Part shown: positions 1-11,720 of the stretch, in pieces | Numbering within the stretch: the first letter of the stretch is position 1 | Layout: each line of letters starts with the position of its first letter | Assembly: GCA_038496445.1 (NCBI GenBank) | Contig: JALMLS010000332.1 | Coordinates: forward strand, 1 to 64,000 | Source: Trichosphaerium sp. ATCC 40318 | Lineage: Eukaryota; Discosea; Flabellinia; Trichosidae | DNA: 64,000 nucleotides | Reading direction: 5' to 3' | The notes under the pieces: generated by a model | The model's database searches: none | Told to the model about the DNA's origin: nothing | What the model saw: only the letters and a program-made list of their open reading frames with translations | Made by a program: the position numbers and the translations under genes

Positions 1-1533
1 GAGTATCCAGTTCTGTGCTCATCTACCAAGGTACTTAAGACATGTCTTGTTCCCAAGGAGTAAGTCAATGCATGATGTAGTTACATCACACATCTTGCAA
101 GCTGGAGGTCGATTAACACTGCCTATGCTATGTTTTTTATGCATTTCTCATAGGGGTTATGTGGTAGAAGACCAACTGCAAGCGGAAGAGAAGCGACTAC
201 CAGGACAACACAAATTTCTTTATGTTTGGCGAATTTTTTTTTTTCGTCAGTGCCTCAAAGTGCTTTCTTCTTTTATGCTGTATTAGGCTACACGGTTGTA
301 AGACTGGGGGTTGTATGTGAAAATATTGAGTTTTCGTGGCACCTTCAATACCATTGTAACTCTCGTAGCTTTCTGCATACGCGTTGTGTGCTGTGGTTGA
401 GTTTGGAAAAAAAACCCAAAACGGCACTATTGCTTTGTTGTTCCTGTGCTTTGAGCCCCTTTTTCGTTGTCGACAGTATCCAAATAACTACTTGTGGGCC
501 CGAATACGCTCTCACAAACACCGTCACTCTATTTTATTGCCTTCACGCTATTGTGTATAAATAGCAACAAAAAACCAACCGTTTTTTCTTAAAACTGCCT
601 TTATTTGTCTCCGCTTGGCACTTACATCTATTTGTGCCTTGTTTCACCGGCGTAATCCGCCGTTTTTACCGTTCCTGTCCACGACGAATTTCAGTTGACT
701 ATCCAAACCTCTGACAAAAAAACCAGATCCAATCTCATCTTTTTAGTTGCTCGTTGCGAGCGATAATTGCACGTTCTCGGTGATACGTCATTGAAGGCTA
801 TTCCATTTAAAATTATTTGCTATAACAGCGAACAGTTTAAGTTAATACCATCTGTTTAGTTAGAAGTGAATTACGTTGCCTTGCACGAGGTGCGCAGACA
901 TCTTGTTTTACAAAAAATTAGAATAAATTAAGAAAAAACAGCCCGTTGTGAGAAGTGGCTTGTGTGTACCTAAGAATGCTTGGTGCTTCAGAAGCTATGA
1001 AAATAGAAAAAATGCGAATATTGATTTTGTTGTGGTAGAAAAGGGCGGCTAAAACAAGATCTGTCAGTTTTGTCAGTTCTTGCGAGATCTTGCACTTTGA
1101 TTGACTTCTGTCAAACCTGTTGCAAACTTGAATGATACGGACATACACTTGAAATTTACATTCAGTACTGCTTGATCAAGTATTGGTGCTTAATATTCGC
1201 CTCTACATGATGCAGGTATTAACGAATGCTTAAACGGAAACTCGCGTCCACCCAGTTTAATGAACACAACAAAATTGTACAAATGTTACTTAAAGCAGTG
1301 CAAAAATCGAAAAGATGGAGTATGACCGTTTGTAGTTAAGCCATCCTTAAACCGTTATTCCAAACCAGTGGAAATAACGTATTAACTAATGTGGTGATAC
1401 TGCTAGCTTCACTTTGGTGATTGTTTATCAAAGAAAAGGAACACACTGAAACAAAATAACTGCCTGAAGGTACAAGACAATATTACGCGGTTGGCACATA
1501 TGTAATGACTTGATGAGCTGTTTTTAGCAAAAA
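1..1533. other. Non-coding outer part of the left arm
   Basis: No exon chain could be supported. Short open frames are present but are not kept open in the mirrored copy, for example a stop appears in one arm where the other is open. A possible 5' UTR intron (donor near 1477, acceptor ending 1528) precedes the start codon of the arm gene. Around 1050-1110 lie agatct and tgtcag words that recur near 26.87 and 27.44 kb. Confidence 0.5.
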
Positions 1534-4078
1534 ATGAGTGAAAGCAAGGAAACTGTCCCCAGAGTGCGCTTAGTAATAAAACCATTGGAAAAAACTGCGG
1601 TAGATACTCTGAAACATATGATAGATACCCGTTCAAGCACGTGTTACTTTTGTTTTGTTGTTTTTGGGTTTTTTTACTTCGAGTAATCATTACGAGTAGA
1701 ACAACAATTACTTGCGCCTGAATCCTTTGATGGTATTTGTTCTGCTCTCCATAAAGTTGGAACTTCTGAACTTGAAGATGCATCATTCGAAATACTGAGT
1801 GCAGTTATCAGATCTACTTTATCAGTGAGTATTATCAACTTTTTTCTTCGTTTTTTCGCTGTCGTGCAGCATGTTGGAGGATTTTTATTCCGCTAATTTT
1901 TTAATTTTGTTCCAAAGGATTGGGAAACGCTCCAGTTATGTAGTATGGTGCATAGGCGGGTTAAAATTTCAGAGACACCCAAAATGTATACTAAAATGTA
2001 CTTGAACCCCACCTGTGGTGATTCTGAGGTGCGTCAACTTATAAAGTATTGTAAGTTATTTACTATTTTTGTGACTGTAGAAGTCTTTACTAGTACAAGC
2101 AGTATTTGTACCAAAACCAATGGCACGTGACACACGTGGGCTAGTTTTTTTTCTTAAACAGCTTTAGGTTGCTTTGGCGCTTGCAGAGACTTTTGGGTTT
2201 GAGAATATACAATTAGATTGTTCTAGATGGTTTAACTCTACACTTTCACTATTACCTTCAAACAAATACTCATCATTTATGAGTAAGGAACCTGGTTTTT
2301 TAAATATTGTTTTCAACTTTAGTAAGTATTTCAAGGTACTCTTATGAGGCAACAGTTAAACCAAGTCAGAATACAGTCCCAGTATGAGGCTCAACAAAAA
2401 GTAGAAGTATACAGGGAACATACACATATAAATTTTGGCAGAGGTATGAAACCTTCTAATAGCTCGCTCTTAAGTGAAAAAAAGCACTAATCAGACCTCA
2501 GCCAAGTATACTATTAAACACGTTTGGATACCTACAACTGTAGTCAGTTTTGATGCTACAGGTGTGCTTGTGATGTCGAACTACTCAGAGATAAGTATTG
2601 CAGATAGTACTAAGATACGATTACCACGTGTGATCAATGGATATCGTTTTACCCCAGGTACTTATTTCTGATTTTGAGTTTGTTTTTGAAAATGTGTAGG
2701 TGATGAGTGTGAAGTAAAACATGAAGGCTATTGGGTATCTGGAACTATAATCGAGAGATCAGGCTCGAGGTATTTTGTTGAATTACACACTAAAGAAAAA
2801 GATCAGGATAGAGAACTGTATTCAAGTAAACAATTGATTTTAAAACGGAGCACACGTGCGTTCAACTAAGTTAGTTTTTTTACCATATTTTGATGGCTTA
2901 CAGGGTCGATTTTTGTACATTCTTCTATATCAGACTATGGCCTCCAAATGAGTAAGAAAATGGAAGAATTGTAAGAACAACTTGTGTTTTTTGGCGAGAC
3001 AAACGTTAAACTAACTTCTTTATTTTTTTTTAGTGACGCCTCTCTTGTTAAGTGTAAAAAATGTGAAAAGCATTTTGCAAGAGGTTTCTACATTTCTAGA
3101 ACAGATAACGTCGTAGAAGACTTTCGCTGTGATAATTGTGTTCAATGTGAATGTGGTACGCTACAAATATTTTATTACCTCTTGTATCTTGTAGTAATAG
3201 TATTCAAAGGTGCTGATGGTTGGACTCCTCTTTTAGGATCCAACCCTGAAATGAGAACTGTAACTAGATGCCAAGTACGTGTATATGTATTTACTGCTAG
3301 TTTAATTACGTTAAATAGCAATGTTATCTCAATGGACAATGTTCTCTATGTGCAAATAGAAGTATACGAATGAGAGTTTGCAAAGATTGTGAGGGAAGGC
3401 CACAAGATCAAGAACCTGACAGCCAACAAAGCCCTCAACCAGAATTGATGAACAATCCTGTGGTAGATATGGAGGAAGAAGAGGAAGATAGTATAATTGA
3501 TGAAGACGAGATAATGACGGTATGTTAATGCAATATGTATTCAGGGTAAAATATCAACCTTTTGCACTTTTCTAATCACAGTCTCTTGATTATGTTTTAA
3601 CTTATTCCTTTTTAGGATATTCCTCCACTTAAAACAGGAGACAATCAAGTTGATAAAATGATGGACATCATTAGATACGAGGAGAGATTGAAACACCTTC
3701 ACGTTGATATTATGGAAAAAGATGCAAAATATGAACAAATCACGTGTCAGTGTCTATCACAGGATGAGTCTATGGAGAAGCTAATTAAAAATATGTTAAA
3801 AATTAGGAGAGGCGAATTCTACCAAAGAAGAGAGTTAACCCAACTAAGAGAGGCTCTATGTAAGTCCCTTTGAATATGTCTTTTTTCCTAACTATCTTTT
3901 TCTCTTAGATTTGAATCAAGAACTCCTCAGAGCTCTATTATACTCTAGGAATGATCTTTTAAGAGCTAAACGAGAGCAACGATCAACAGAAAGAAGTATA
4001 CAAACAATGGAAGCAGAAATACTGTCTGCAATAAGAGAAAAAGCAGAAAGGCTATTGTCAAGGCAAAAAGCAGAGTAA
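1534..4078 (+). CDS. Tudor-like / Cys-rich zinc-binding / coiled-coil protein, copy 1
   Basis: The family is not recognised. Fourteen exons joined by GT-AG introns give about 610 residues. The N-terminal 200 residues have no recognised domain. A beta-rich stretch at about 205-305 (YTIKHVWIPTTVVSFDAT, then DECEVKHEGYWVSGTI and RYFVEL) reads like tandem Tudor or Agenet modules, which bind methylated histone tails. A Cys-rich block at about 340-440 has pairs CKKC, CDNCVQC, CSLC and CKDC, consistent with two or more zinc sites. An acidic Glu/Asp run follows, then a C-terminal coiled coil (about 480-610) rich in Lys, Arg and Glu. The layout suggests a nuclear chromatin reader, which is an inference. 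The start was chosen at the first ATG after a likely 5' UTR intron. A second intact-looking copy lies at 5300-7825. Confidence 0.75.
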
Positions 4079-4520
4079 ATTAATCCTTTTAACCACACAC
4101 AGTTTCTATGCTCCTTCAACTACCCAAGTAACTGTACACAACCAGCACATGGCAAAGTAAAAACACATTCTTTAATTTAGACTTCATAGTTTTAATAAAG
4201 GTCTTGCGAATCGTAGCATGCTTATTCAGGCTTGTACCCATCACGTATGGAACTAGACGAGGACTGGAAACGTTGTTTGTGACAGCACCTCTTTTGGATT
4301 TTTTGCTGTAAGTGCATTTGTCGGTGGAGTAGCGATAGCTTCCACTGCTCGTGTACTCATATCACTTGCTACTCGCACGATTAGGTTAGCGAATACGTTT
4401 GTTTGATCACGTGATATGGCGCATAAAAATTGAAATACCCGAAAGTGAGAAACGAAATTGTAGTAAAATTGAAGTAATATTCATGTGAAAAAGTGCCAAT
4501 ACCATAATAACCGACAAGAA
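4079..4520. other. Intergenic, upstream of the spacer F-box gene
   Basis: No coding frame is supported. It holds an aataaa-like signal near 4194 that could serve the upstream gene, and one perfect TCACGTGA palindrome about 110 bases before the F-box start. Confidence 0.5.
4407..4414. promoter_or_regulatory. TCACGTGA palindrome upstream of the F-box gene
   Basis: This is a perfect 8-base palindrome containing the E-box/G-box core CACGTG, bound by bHLH or bZIP factors in many eukaryotes. It sits 107 bases before the start codon at 4521. Because the same word is abundant inside introns across this window, a promoter role here is only one possibility. Confidence 0.35.
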
Positions 4521-5298
4521 ATGGAGGCACACGACATCTTGGTATTGCGAAAGGTTGTTTTTGATGTACTTGAGACTTGATCTAAGCCGTTTGTTTAGAA
4601 AAAACAGATTCTTGAAGATATATTGGCTTGGCAGGTCAAAAAACAACCTTGTTTCGCGTCTACATCAATATTGGAAGCATGTCAATAGTACGTTCAGCTC
4701 AGCTTATTTGCTCTCAAAGCTACAACAAAAGCACCGTGTTTTACCTCACAACTTTTAGTGTTCATCAATACATCATCTCTCACAACGATCCATTCGTATT
4801 ACTTCGATCCAATACTGTATCAACCAATACAATTTCCACAACCGCCAAGAGCACACTCACTAGCTTCACGGGTAATGAGATAGATTCTACGACATTCACT
4901 AACTTCACAGGTAATGAATCAGATTCCAACAACTTCTGCTGTATGAAATAACCTTGATACTTAGAGCTACCAACTGAGATTGTATGGCACGTGATAAGCT
5001 TTCTAGATGACAAATGTATTCTCGCGATATCACAAACAGCAAAGCCGTATGCGAAGTATTGCCAGAGTCAATTCACATGGCTCTTCGAAACTAATAGAGT
5101 AGGTTGAGTGCCTTGCTATTTTATTGTTTGTAACTTACTGGTTCCAAGAGCAAAGCCAACACGTATGGGTTCCTAAGCAAGTATTACAAGGCTGGTGTGA
5201 ATCCGTACACATTAAATTGGTCACAATCCAAAAGAAAGTTCACAAGTCGCATCAAGAAACGAAACAAAAAACAAAAGTCGACTGATAAAAAGGATTAA
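4521..5298 (+). CDS. F-box protein in the palindrome spacer
   Basis: Exons join in phase from the ATG (MEAHDILVLRKVVFD) through two short introns to a Ser/Thr/Asn-rich linker. A typical F-box follows, beginning LPTEIVWHVISFLDD (about 4966-5100), and then a Lys-rich tail ending KKQKSTDKKD. F-box proteins recruit substrates to SCF ubiquitin ligases through Skp1. No substrate-binding repeat is visible in this short protein of about 190 residues. The gene is single copy between the two arms. Its stop codon lies inside the arm-homology sequence, one base from the stop of the convergent arm gene. Two near-repeats (agcttcacgggtaatgag and aacttcacaggtaatgaa) surround one intron donor, so that splice site could be chosen in either copy. 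Confidence 0.6.
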
Positions 5299-5299
5299 T

Positions 5300-7825
5300 T
5301 TACTCTGCTTTTTGCCTTGACAATAGCCTTTCTGCTTGTTCTCTTATTGCAGACAGTATTTCTGCTTCCATTGTTTGTATACTTCTTTCTGTTGATCTTT
5401 GCTCTCGTTTAGCTCTTAAAAGATCATTCCTAGAGTATAATAGAGCTCTGAGGAGTTCTTGATTCAAATCTAGGAGAAAAAGATAGTTAGGAAAAAAAGA
5501 CATATTCAAAGGGACTTACATAGAGCCTCTCTTAGTTGGGTTAACTCTCTTCTTTGGTAGAATTCGCCTCTCCTAATTTTTAACATATTTTTAATTAGCT
5601 TCTCCATAGACTCATCCTGTGATAGACACTGACACGTGATTTGTTCATATTTTGCATCTTTTTCCATAATATCAACGTGAAGGTGTTTCAATCTCTCCTC
5701 GTATCTAATGATGTCCATCATTTTATCAACTTGATTGTCTCCTGTTTTAAGTGGAGGAATATCCTAAAAAGGAATAAGTTAAAAGAACCTGTGATTAGAA
5801 AAGTGCAAGGTTGATATTTTACGCTGAATATATATTGCATTAACATACCGTCATTATCTCGTCTTCATCAATTATACTATCTTCCTCTTCTTCCTCCATA
5901 TCTACCACAGGATTGTTCATCAATTCTGGTTGAGGGCTTTGTTGGCTGTCAGGTTCTTGATCTTGTGGCCTTCCCTCACAATCTTTGCAAACTCTCATTC
6001 GTATACTTCTATTTGCACATAGAGAACATTGTCCATTGAGATAACATTGCTATTTAACGTAATTAAACTAGCAGTAAATACATATACACGTACTTGGCAT
6101 CTAGTTACAGTTCTCAGTTCAGGGTTGGATCCTAAAAGAGGAGTCCAACCATCAGCACCTTTGAATACTATTACTACAAGATACAAGAGGTAATAAACTA
6201 TTTGTAGTACCACATTCACATTGAACACAATTATCACAGTGAAAGTCTTCTACGACGTTATCTGTTCTAGAAATGTAGAAACCTCTTGCAAAATGCTTTT
6301 CACACTTTTTACACTTAACAAGAGAGGCGTCACTAAAAAAAAATCAAGAAGTTAGTTTAACGTTTGTCTCGCCAAAAAAAACAAGTTGTTCTTACAATTC
6401 TTCCATTTTCTTACTCATTTGGAGGCCATAGTCTGATATAGAAGAATGTACAAAAATCGACCCTGTAAGCCATCAAAATATGGTAAAAAAACTAACTTAG
6501 TTGAACGCACGTGTGCTCCGTTTTAAAATCAGTTGTTTGCTTGAATACAGTTCTCTATCCTTATCTTTTTCTTTAGTGTGTAATTCAACAAAATACCGTG
6601 AGCCTGATTTCTCAATTATAGTTCCAGATACCCAATAGCCTTCATGTTTTACTTCACACTCATCACCTACACATTTTCAAAAAAACAAAATCAGAAATCA
6701 GAAATAAGTTACCTGGGGTAAAACGATATCCATTGATCACACGTGGTAATCGTATCTTAGTACTATCTGCAATACTAATCTCTGAGTAGTTCGACATCAC
6801 AATCACACCTGTAGCATCAAAACTGACTACAGTTGTAGGTATCCAAACGTTTTTAATAGTATACTTGGCTGAGGTTTGATTAGTGCTTTTTTTTTCACTT
6901 AAGAGCTATTAGAAGGTTTCATACCTCTGCCAAAATTTACAAATGTATGTTCCCTGTATACTTCTACTTTTTGTTGACCCTCATACTGGGACTGTATTCT
7001 GACTTGGTTTAACTGTTGCCTCATAAGAGTACCTTAAAATACTTACTAAAGTTGAAAACAATATTTAAAAAACCAGGTTCCTTACTCATAAATGATGAGT
7101 ACTTGTTTGAAGGTAATAGTGAAAGTGTAGAGTTAAACCATCTAGAACAATCGGATTGTATATTCTCAAACCCAAAAGTCTCTGCGAGCGCCAAAGCAAC
7201 CTAAAGCTGTTTAAGAAAAAAAAACTAGCGCACGTGTCACGTGCCATTGGTTTTGGTACAAATACTGCCTGTACTAGTAAAGACTTCTACAGTCACAAAA
7301 AGAGTAAATAACTTACAATACTTTATAGTTGACGCACCTCAGAATCACCACAGGTGGGGTTCAAGTACATTTTAGTATACATTTTGGGTGTCTCTGAAAT
7401 TTTAACCCGCCTATGCACCATACTACATAACTGGAGCGTTTCCCAATCCTTTGGAACAAAATTAAAAATTAGCGGAATAAAAATCCTCCAACAGTGCACG
7501 ACAGCGAAAAAACGAAGAAAAAAGTTGATAATACTCACCGATAAAGTAGATCTGATAACTGCACTCAGTATTTCGAATGATGCATCTTCAAGTTCAGATG
7601 TTCCAACTTTATGGAGAGCAGAACAAATACCATCAAAGGATTCAGGCGCAAGTAATTGTTGTTCTACTCGTAATGATTACTCGAAGTAAAAAAACCAAAA
7701 ACAAAAACAAAAGTAACACGTGCTTGAACGGGTATCTATCATATGTTTCAGAGTATCTACCGCAGTTTTTTCCAATGGTTTTATTACTAAGCGCACTCTG
7801 GGGACAGTTCCTTGCTTTCACTCAT
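5300..7825 (-). CDS. Tudor-like / Cys-rich zinc-binding / coiled-coil protein, copy 2
   Basis: This is the mirror copy of the gene at 1534-4078 with the same exon-intron layout. The 71-residue coding stretch beginning MMDIIRYEERL is identical in both copies. Observed replacements are few, for example Glu-Gln-Ala for Glu-Lys-Ala near the C-terminus, Asp for Asn in the exon reading CIFSN, and Leu for Met in the Cys-rich block. Every Cys pair is kept. Introns differ by small indels. No frameshift or stop was found in exons, so both copies look functional. It ends tail-to-tail with the spacer F-box gene, with one base between stop codons, so the two transcripts must overlap at their 3' ends. Confidence 0.75.
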
Positions 7826-9386
7826 TTTTTGCTAAAAACAGCTCATCAAGTCATTACATATGTGCCAACCGCGTAATATTGTCTTGTGTACCTTCAGGCA
7901 GTTATTTTGTTTCAGTGTGTTCCTTTTCTTTGATAAACAATCACCAAACTGAAGCTAGCAGTATCACCACATTAGTTAATACGTTATTTCCACTGATTTG
8001 GAATAACGGTTTAAGGATGGCTTAACTACAAACGGTCATACTCCATCTTTTCGATTTTTGCACTGCTTTGAGTAACATTTGTACAATTTTGTTGTGTTCA
8101 TTAAACTGGGTGGACGCGAGTTTCCGTTTAAGCATTCGTTAATACCTGCATCATGTAGAGGCGAATATTAAGCACCAATACTTGATCAAGCAGTACTGAA
8201 TGTAAATTTCAAGTGTATGTCCGTATCATTCAAGTTTGCAACAGGTTTGACAGAAGTCAATCAAAGTGCAAGATCTCGCAAGAACTGACAAAACTGACAG
8301 ATCTTGTTTTAGCCGCCCTTTTCTACCACAACAAAATCAATATTCGCATTTTTTCTATTTTCATAGCTTCTGAAGCACCAAGCATTCTTAGGTACACACA
8401 AGCCACTTCTCACAACGGGCTGTTTTTTCTTAATTTATTCTAATTTTTTGTAAAACAAGATGTCTGCGCACCTCGTGCAAGGCAACGTAATTCACTTCTA
8501 ACTAAACAGATGGTATTAACTTAAACTGTTCGCTGTTATAGCAAATAATTTTAAATGGAATAGCCTTCAATGACGTATCACCGAGAACGTGCAATTATCG
8601 CTCGCAACGAGCAACTAAAAAGATGAGATTGGATCTGTTTTTTTTTTCAGAGGTTTGGATAGTCAACTGAAATTCGTCGTGGACAGGAACAGTGAAAACA
8701 GCAAATTGCGTTGGTGAAACAACGCGCAAATAGATGTAAGTGCCAAGCGGAGACAAATAAAGGCAGTTTTGAGAAAAAACGGTTGGTTTTTTGTTACTAT
8801 TTATACACAATAGCGTTAAGGCAATAAAATACAGTGACAGTGTTTATGTGTGCGTATTCGAACCCACAAGTAGTTATTTGGATACTGTCAACAACGAAAA
8901 AGGGGCTCAAAGCACAGGAACAACAAAGCAATATTGTTGTTTGGGGTTTTTTTTTCCAAACTCAACCACGCACACAACGCGTATTCAGAGAGCTACGAGA
9001 GCTACAGTGGTATTGAAGGTGCCACGAAAACTCAATATTTTTGCACTATACCTTCAGTCTTACAACCGTGTAGCCTAATACAGCACAAAAGAAGAAAGCA
9101 CTTCGAGGCACTGACGAAAAAAAAAAATTTCGCCAAACACAAAGAATTTTGTGTTGTGCCCTTGCAGTCGCTTCTCTTCTGCTTGCAGTTGGTCTTCTAT
9201 CACATAACCCCTATGAGAAATGCATAAAAAACATAGCATAGGCAGTGTTAATCGACCTCCAGCTTGCAAGATGTGTGATGTAACTACATCATGCATTGTC
9301 ATACTCCTTGGGAACAAGACATGTCTTAAGTACCTTGGTAGATGAGCACAGAACACTCGCATTGTACCACAAAAACTGGATACTCT
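7826..9386. other. Non-coding outer part of the right arm
   Basis: This mirrors 1-1533 with more substitutions than the exons show. No splice-consistent gene was found. Near 9170-9255 it contains a version of the CTTCT...TGTTAATCGA repeat that is tandemly repeated just outside the arm. Confidence 0.5.
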
Positions 9387-9479
9387 AGATGAGATAGAAA
9401 AGGCAAGCCCTTAGTACATCCATCATGACGATTCCATGATGTGACAGTGCAGCTTCGTACTGTGCCTTCAAAATGTTAT

Positions 9480-10110
9480 TGTTGGTTGTGTTGTACTCTT
9501 TCTCTTCTATCATTAGAACGCCCATGCAGGCGTAGAAATGTTAATCGAGTTGTGGGTTCTGCATGACTTTGTCCTTGTGACAACAACAACAGCACTGGCA
9601 TCTTTGTGATGTTAGTGCACAAGAATGCAACTCTTCTTTCATATGGTACTGTAGCAATGCAGTATGGCTATGTTAATCGAGTTACTTCTTGTAACCAGCG
9701 GTGACCGAGATCCACCGTTGTACAGACATTGCACTCTAACAAGTACATGTCATCAGCAGCTCAGCATCTTTGTGATGTTGGTAAGTAAGCAGCCTGGCAA
9801 GAGAGTACTACTCTTCTATCATATATAATATATTGCAGCAATGCAGTATGGATATGTTAATCGAGTTACTCTTCTTGTAACCACAGCGGTGACCATGATC
9901 CACCGTTGTAAGGACATTGCACCCTAACAGGTCCATGTCATAAGCAGCCACAAAAGAAGCAGCTCTTCTTTCATGTGTACAGCAGCAATGCAGTATGAAT
10001 ATGTTAATCGAGTTTCTTCTCTTGTAACCACAGTGGCGACCTTCACAGGCCGCCGCTATGAGGACATTGTACCCTAACAGGTACGTGTCATCAGCAGCTA
10101 GATTAGATTG
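9480..10110. repeat. Imperfect tandem repeats with TGTTAATCGA core
   Basis: The core tgttaatcgagtt recurs at about 9539, 9671, 9855 and 10002. Each is preceded by a ctcttct(t/a)tcat word, and most also by gcaatgcagtatg; the last three are followed by cttgtaacc, gacattg(c/t)ac and taacaggt-like words. Unit length varies from roughly 130 to 185 bases. A related word (gtgttaatcgacc) sits inside the palindrome arm near 9247. Confidence 0.8.
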
Positions 10111-10997
10111 ATGCTCCCAGCGGGCCACAATCTTTGACAGTTGTGCAGAAAATAAGTGAGTTGAAGTCCCCTCTTAGGGGACAACAGCTTGTATGTGCAA
10201 CAATTAGCCGTGTATATCGGGGGGCTTCTTAATCGGGTCATTAATCACTGCCTAAGGGACTACGGAGTGAGTACACGGAACATAGTCTCAGATGCACATC
10301 ACATCTGAGTGTACGCTAGTATTACACATGAGTACCATACTTCCACCTGGACCATCGACTGGGAGTATGATAGTATGCATTGTTGACAACGAACCGTCGA
10401 CAACTATATGCCTATGTTATGAAAGTTGGTTCCTCTTTTGGTGTTATAAAATCTTTGAAAGGAGTTATGCTGAACTGAGTGCCGGAGTCATGCTATGTGT
10501 TGCACATATATCTAGAGAGTATGTCCAGTATGAGTGAGCCCTAGGGCAAGCGAGTACTTTTAGTATTGAGTGAGCCTTAGGGTAAACGAATGCTATCCAC
10601 CCATGTATGCCAATCATATTGAATATATGAATACATGACAACCATGAACTTGTTTCTCCGCTGGCGTTTAATCACGTGTATAAATGCTTGAGGAGATTCT
10701 GGTCATGGGAAATGCATGCGATGAGAAGCATTGCGTAAGCAATGGGAAGTTGGAGAATGCGTGAGCACTGTGTGAGGTTTTGCTTCAGCAATGTAGTAGC
10801 GCTCGATTCCGTTCAGTGGATGAAGGGGACATGTGTTCCTGGTAGTCTTAAGCTGCACAATTATTCAGATACTCAGAGGAACTACATTTGTCAAGTACTT
10901 TGGGTAACGCACCACGGTTGTCTTACCTAGGCGTAGCGGTTGATGGATAGTTGAAAGGTGACATACGTGTCTAAGATAACTTATTTTTTGTACAACT

Positions 10998-11313
10998 TGT
11001 ACCCACAAGGAAAGGTACTGTCTAGGTACTTGTTTGGAGGAAAGACACCGTGTGTGTCAAGAATGATGCCTTTGCAGGCTATATTTGAAATTGCAATGAG
11101 TGCAAGTTGCATGCATTACAAAAGGTATGTATTAAATATATATTTATTTATACATGCAGTGTTGCTCTGAGGGCTTCAGTACATACCTTTTGTAATGCCA
11201 ACCATGTACCTTGCACATTGTGCTTCAAATATATCTCACTAGGGCATCATTCTTGCCCACAGGTGTCTTACCTTCCAACAAGTACTTGGACATGTGCCTT
11301 TGCTTGTGGGCAA
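10998..11313. repeat. Imperfect inverted repeat (hairpin) of about 140-base arms
   Basis: The segment ending gcattacaaaaggtatgta (11113-11131) is mirrored perfectly by 11180-11198. Homology then continues outward, imperfectly, to about 10998 on the left and 11313 on the right. Shared words include tacttgtt, gacacc and aagaatgatgcc. The loop is about 48 bases. It resembles a small foldback element, but no transposase or clear target-site duplication was seen. Confidence 0.75.
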
Positions 11314-11329
11314 CAATATCATATGAATT

Positions 11330-11720
11330 TATGACTAACCTTTTGTATGAGTAGCCACAAGGGATGTGGATTGACAGGATGGTACGTATAGGTTGTTGGT
11401 AAAGTAATTGGGTAGGTACCAAAAGGGGATTCATAGGGTGGTACGTAAGTTAGGCTTCTTATTGGCTTGGGTGATAAGGTTGGTTGCAAGGCTTCAAGAT
11501 TTTGGCAAGGTGGAGATTCTGTAATTGGATAGATTATCATAGGCACGTGTTTATACATGTATAAAAGTTTACATACTAACTGTTCTACTTTCAAGGCTTG
11601 GCTTACAATGGGTACAAAAGGGTATAGATTCATAGGATGGTACGTCATACTGTAACAGTTAGGTAGGGTGCAAGAGTGTGGATGCACAGGATGGGTACAT
11701 ACATTTTAGGTGTAGCCAAG
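11330..11720. repeat. Degenerate direct repeats
   Basis: The word ggat(t/g)(c/g)a(t/c)agg(a/g)tggtacgt or close variants recur near 11352, 11428, 11627 and 11677. They give rise to repetitive Pro/Tyr-rich open frames on the minus strand that are unlikely to be coding. Confidence 0.55.

Larger units (their letters stand above)
1..4091. repeat. Left arm of a large inverted repeat
   Basis: This segment reappears as its reverse complement at about 5287-9386 with scattered substitutions and small indels. The inner boundary lies about 12 bases past the stop codon of the gene in the arm (the shared string reads taaattaatcctttt). The outer end is cut by the window edge, so the arm may extend further left. 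One visible difference is a roughly 20-base insertion near the outer end of the right arm. The arm carries a complete multi-exon gene at 1534-4078. Confidence 0.95.
5287..9386. repeat. Right arm of a large inverted repeat
   Basis: This is the reverse complement of the left arm, with the same gene on the opposite strand (5300-7825). Identity is very high in the exons and visibly lower outside them, for example near 8800-9130. The arm ends at ggatactc (9379-9386), after which the sequence is unrelated. The two arms flank a single-copy spacer of about 1.2 kb. Confidence 0.95.

Noticed and set aside
918..1148. A 76-residue minus-strand frame identical in both palindrome arms
   Set aside because: Identity follows from the arm duplication. 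No splice continuation, domain or composition supports coding.
8850..8885. tRNA-like word attcgaaccc
   Set aside because: No matching acceptor, D-arm or anticodon stem could be folded around it, and the mirrored copy is altered.
1..9386. Reading the palindrome as a DNA transposon
   Set aside because: No transposase, integrase or polymerase domain was recognised in the arm gene, and no target-site duplication can be seen because the left end is outside the window.
11319..11687. A 122-residue Pro/Tyr-rich minus-strand frame
   Set aside because: It is built from degenerate direct repeats and has no signal peptide or intron context. It is better explained as repeat sequence.
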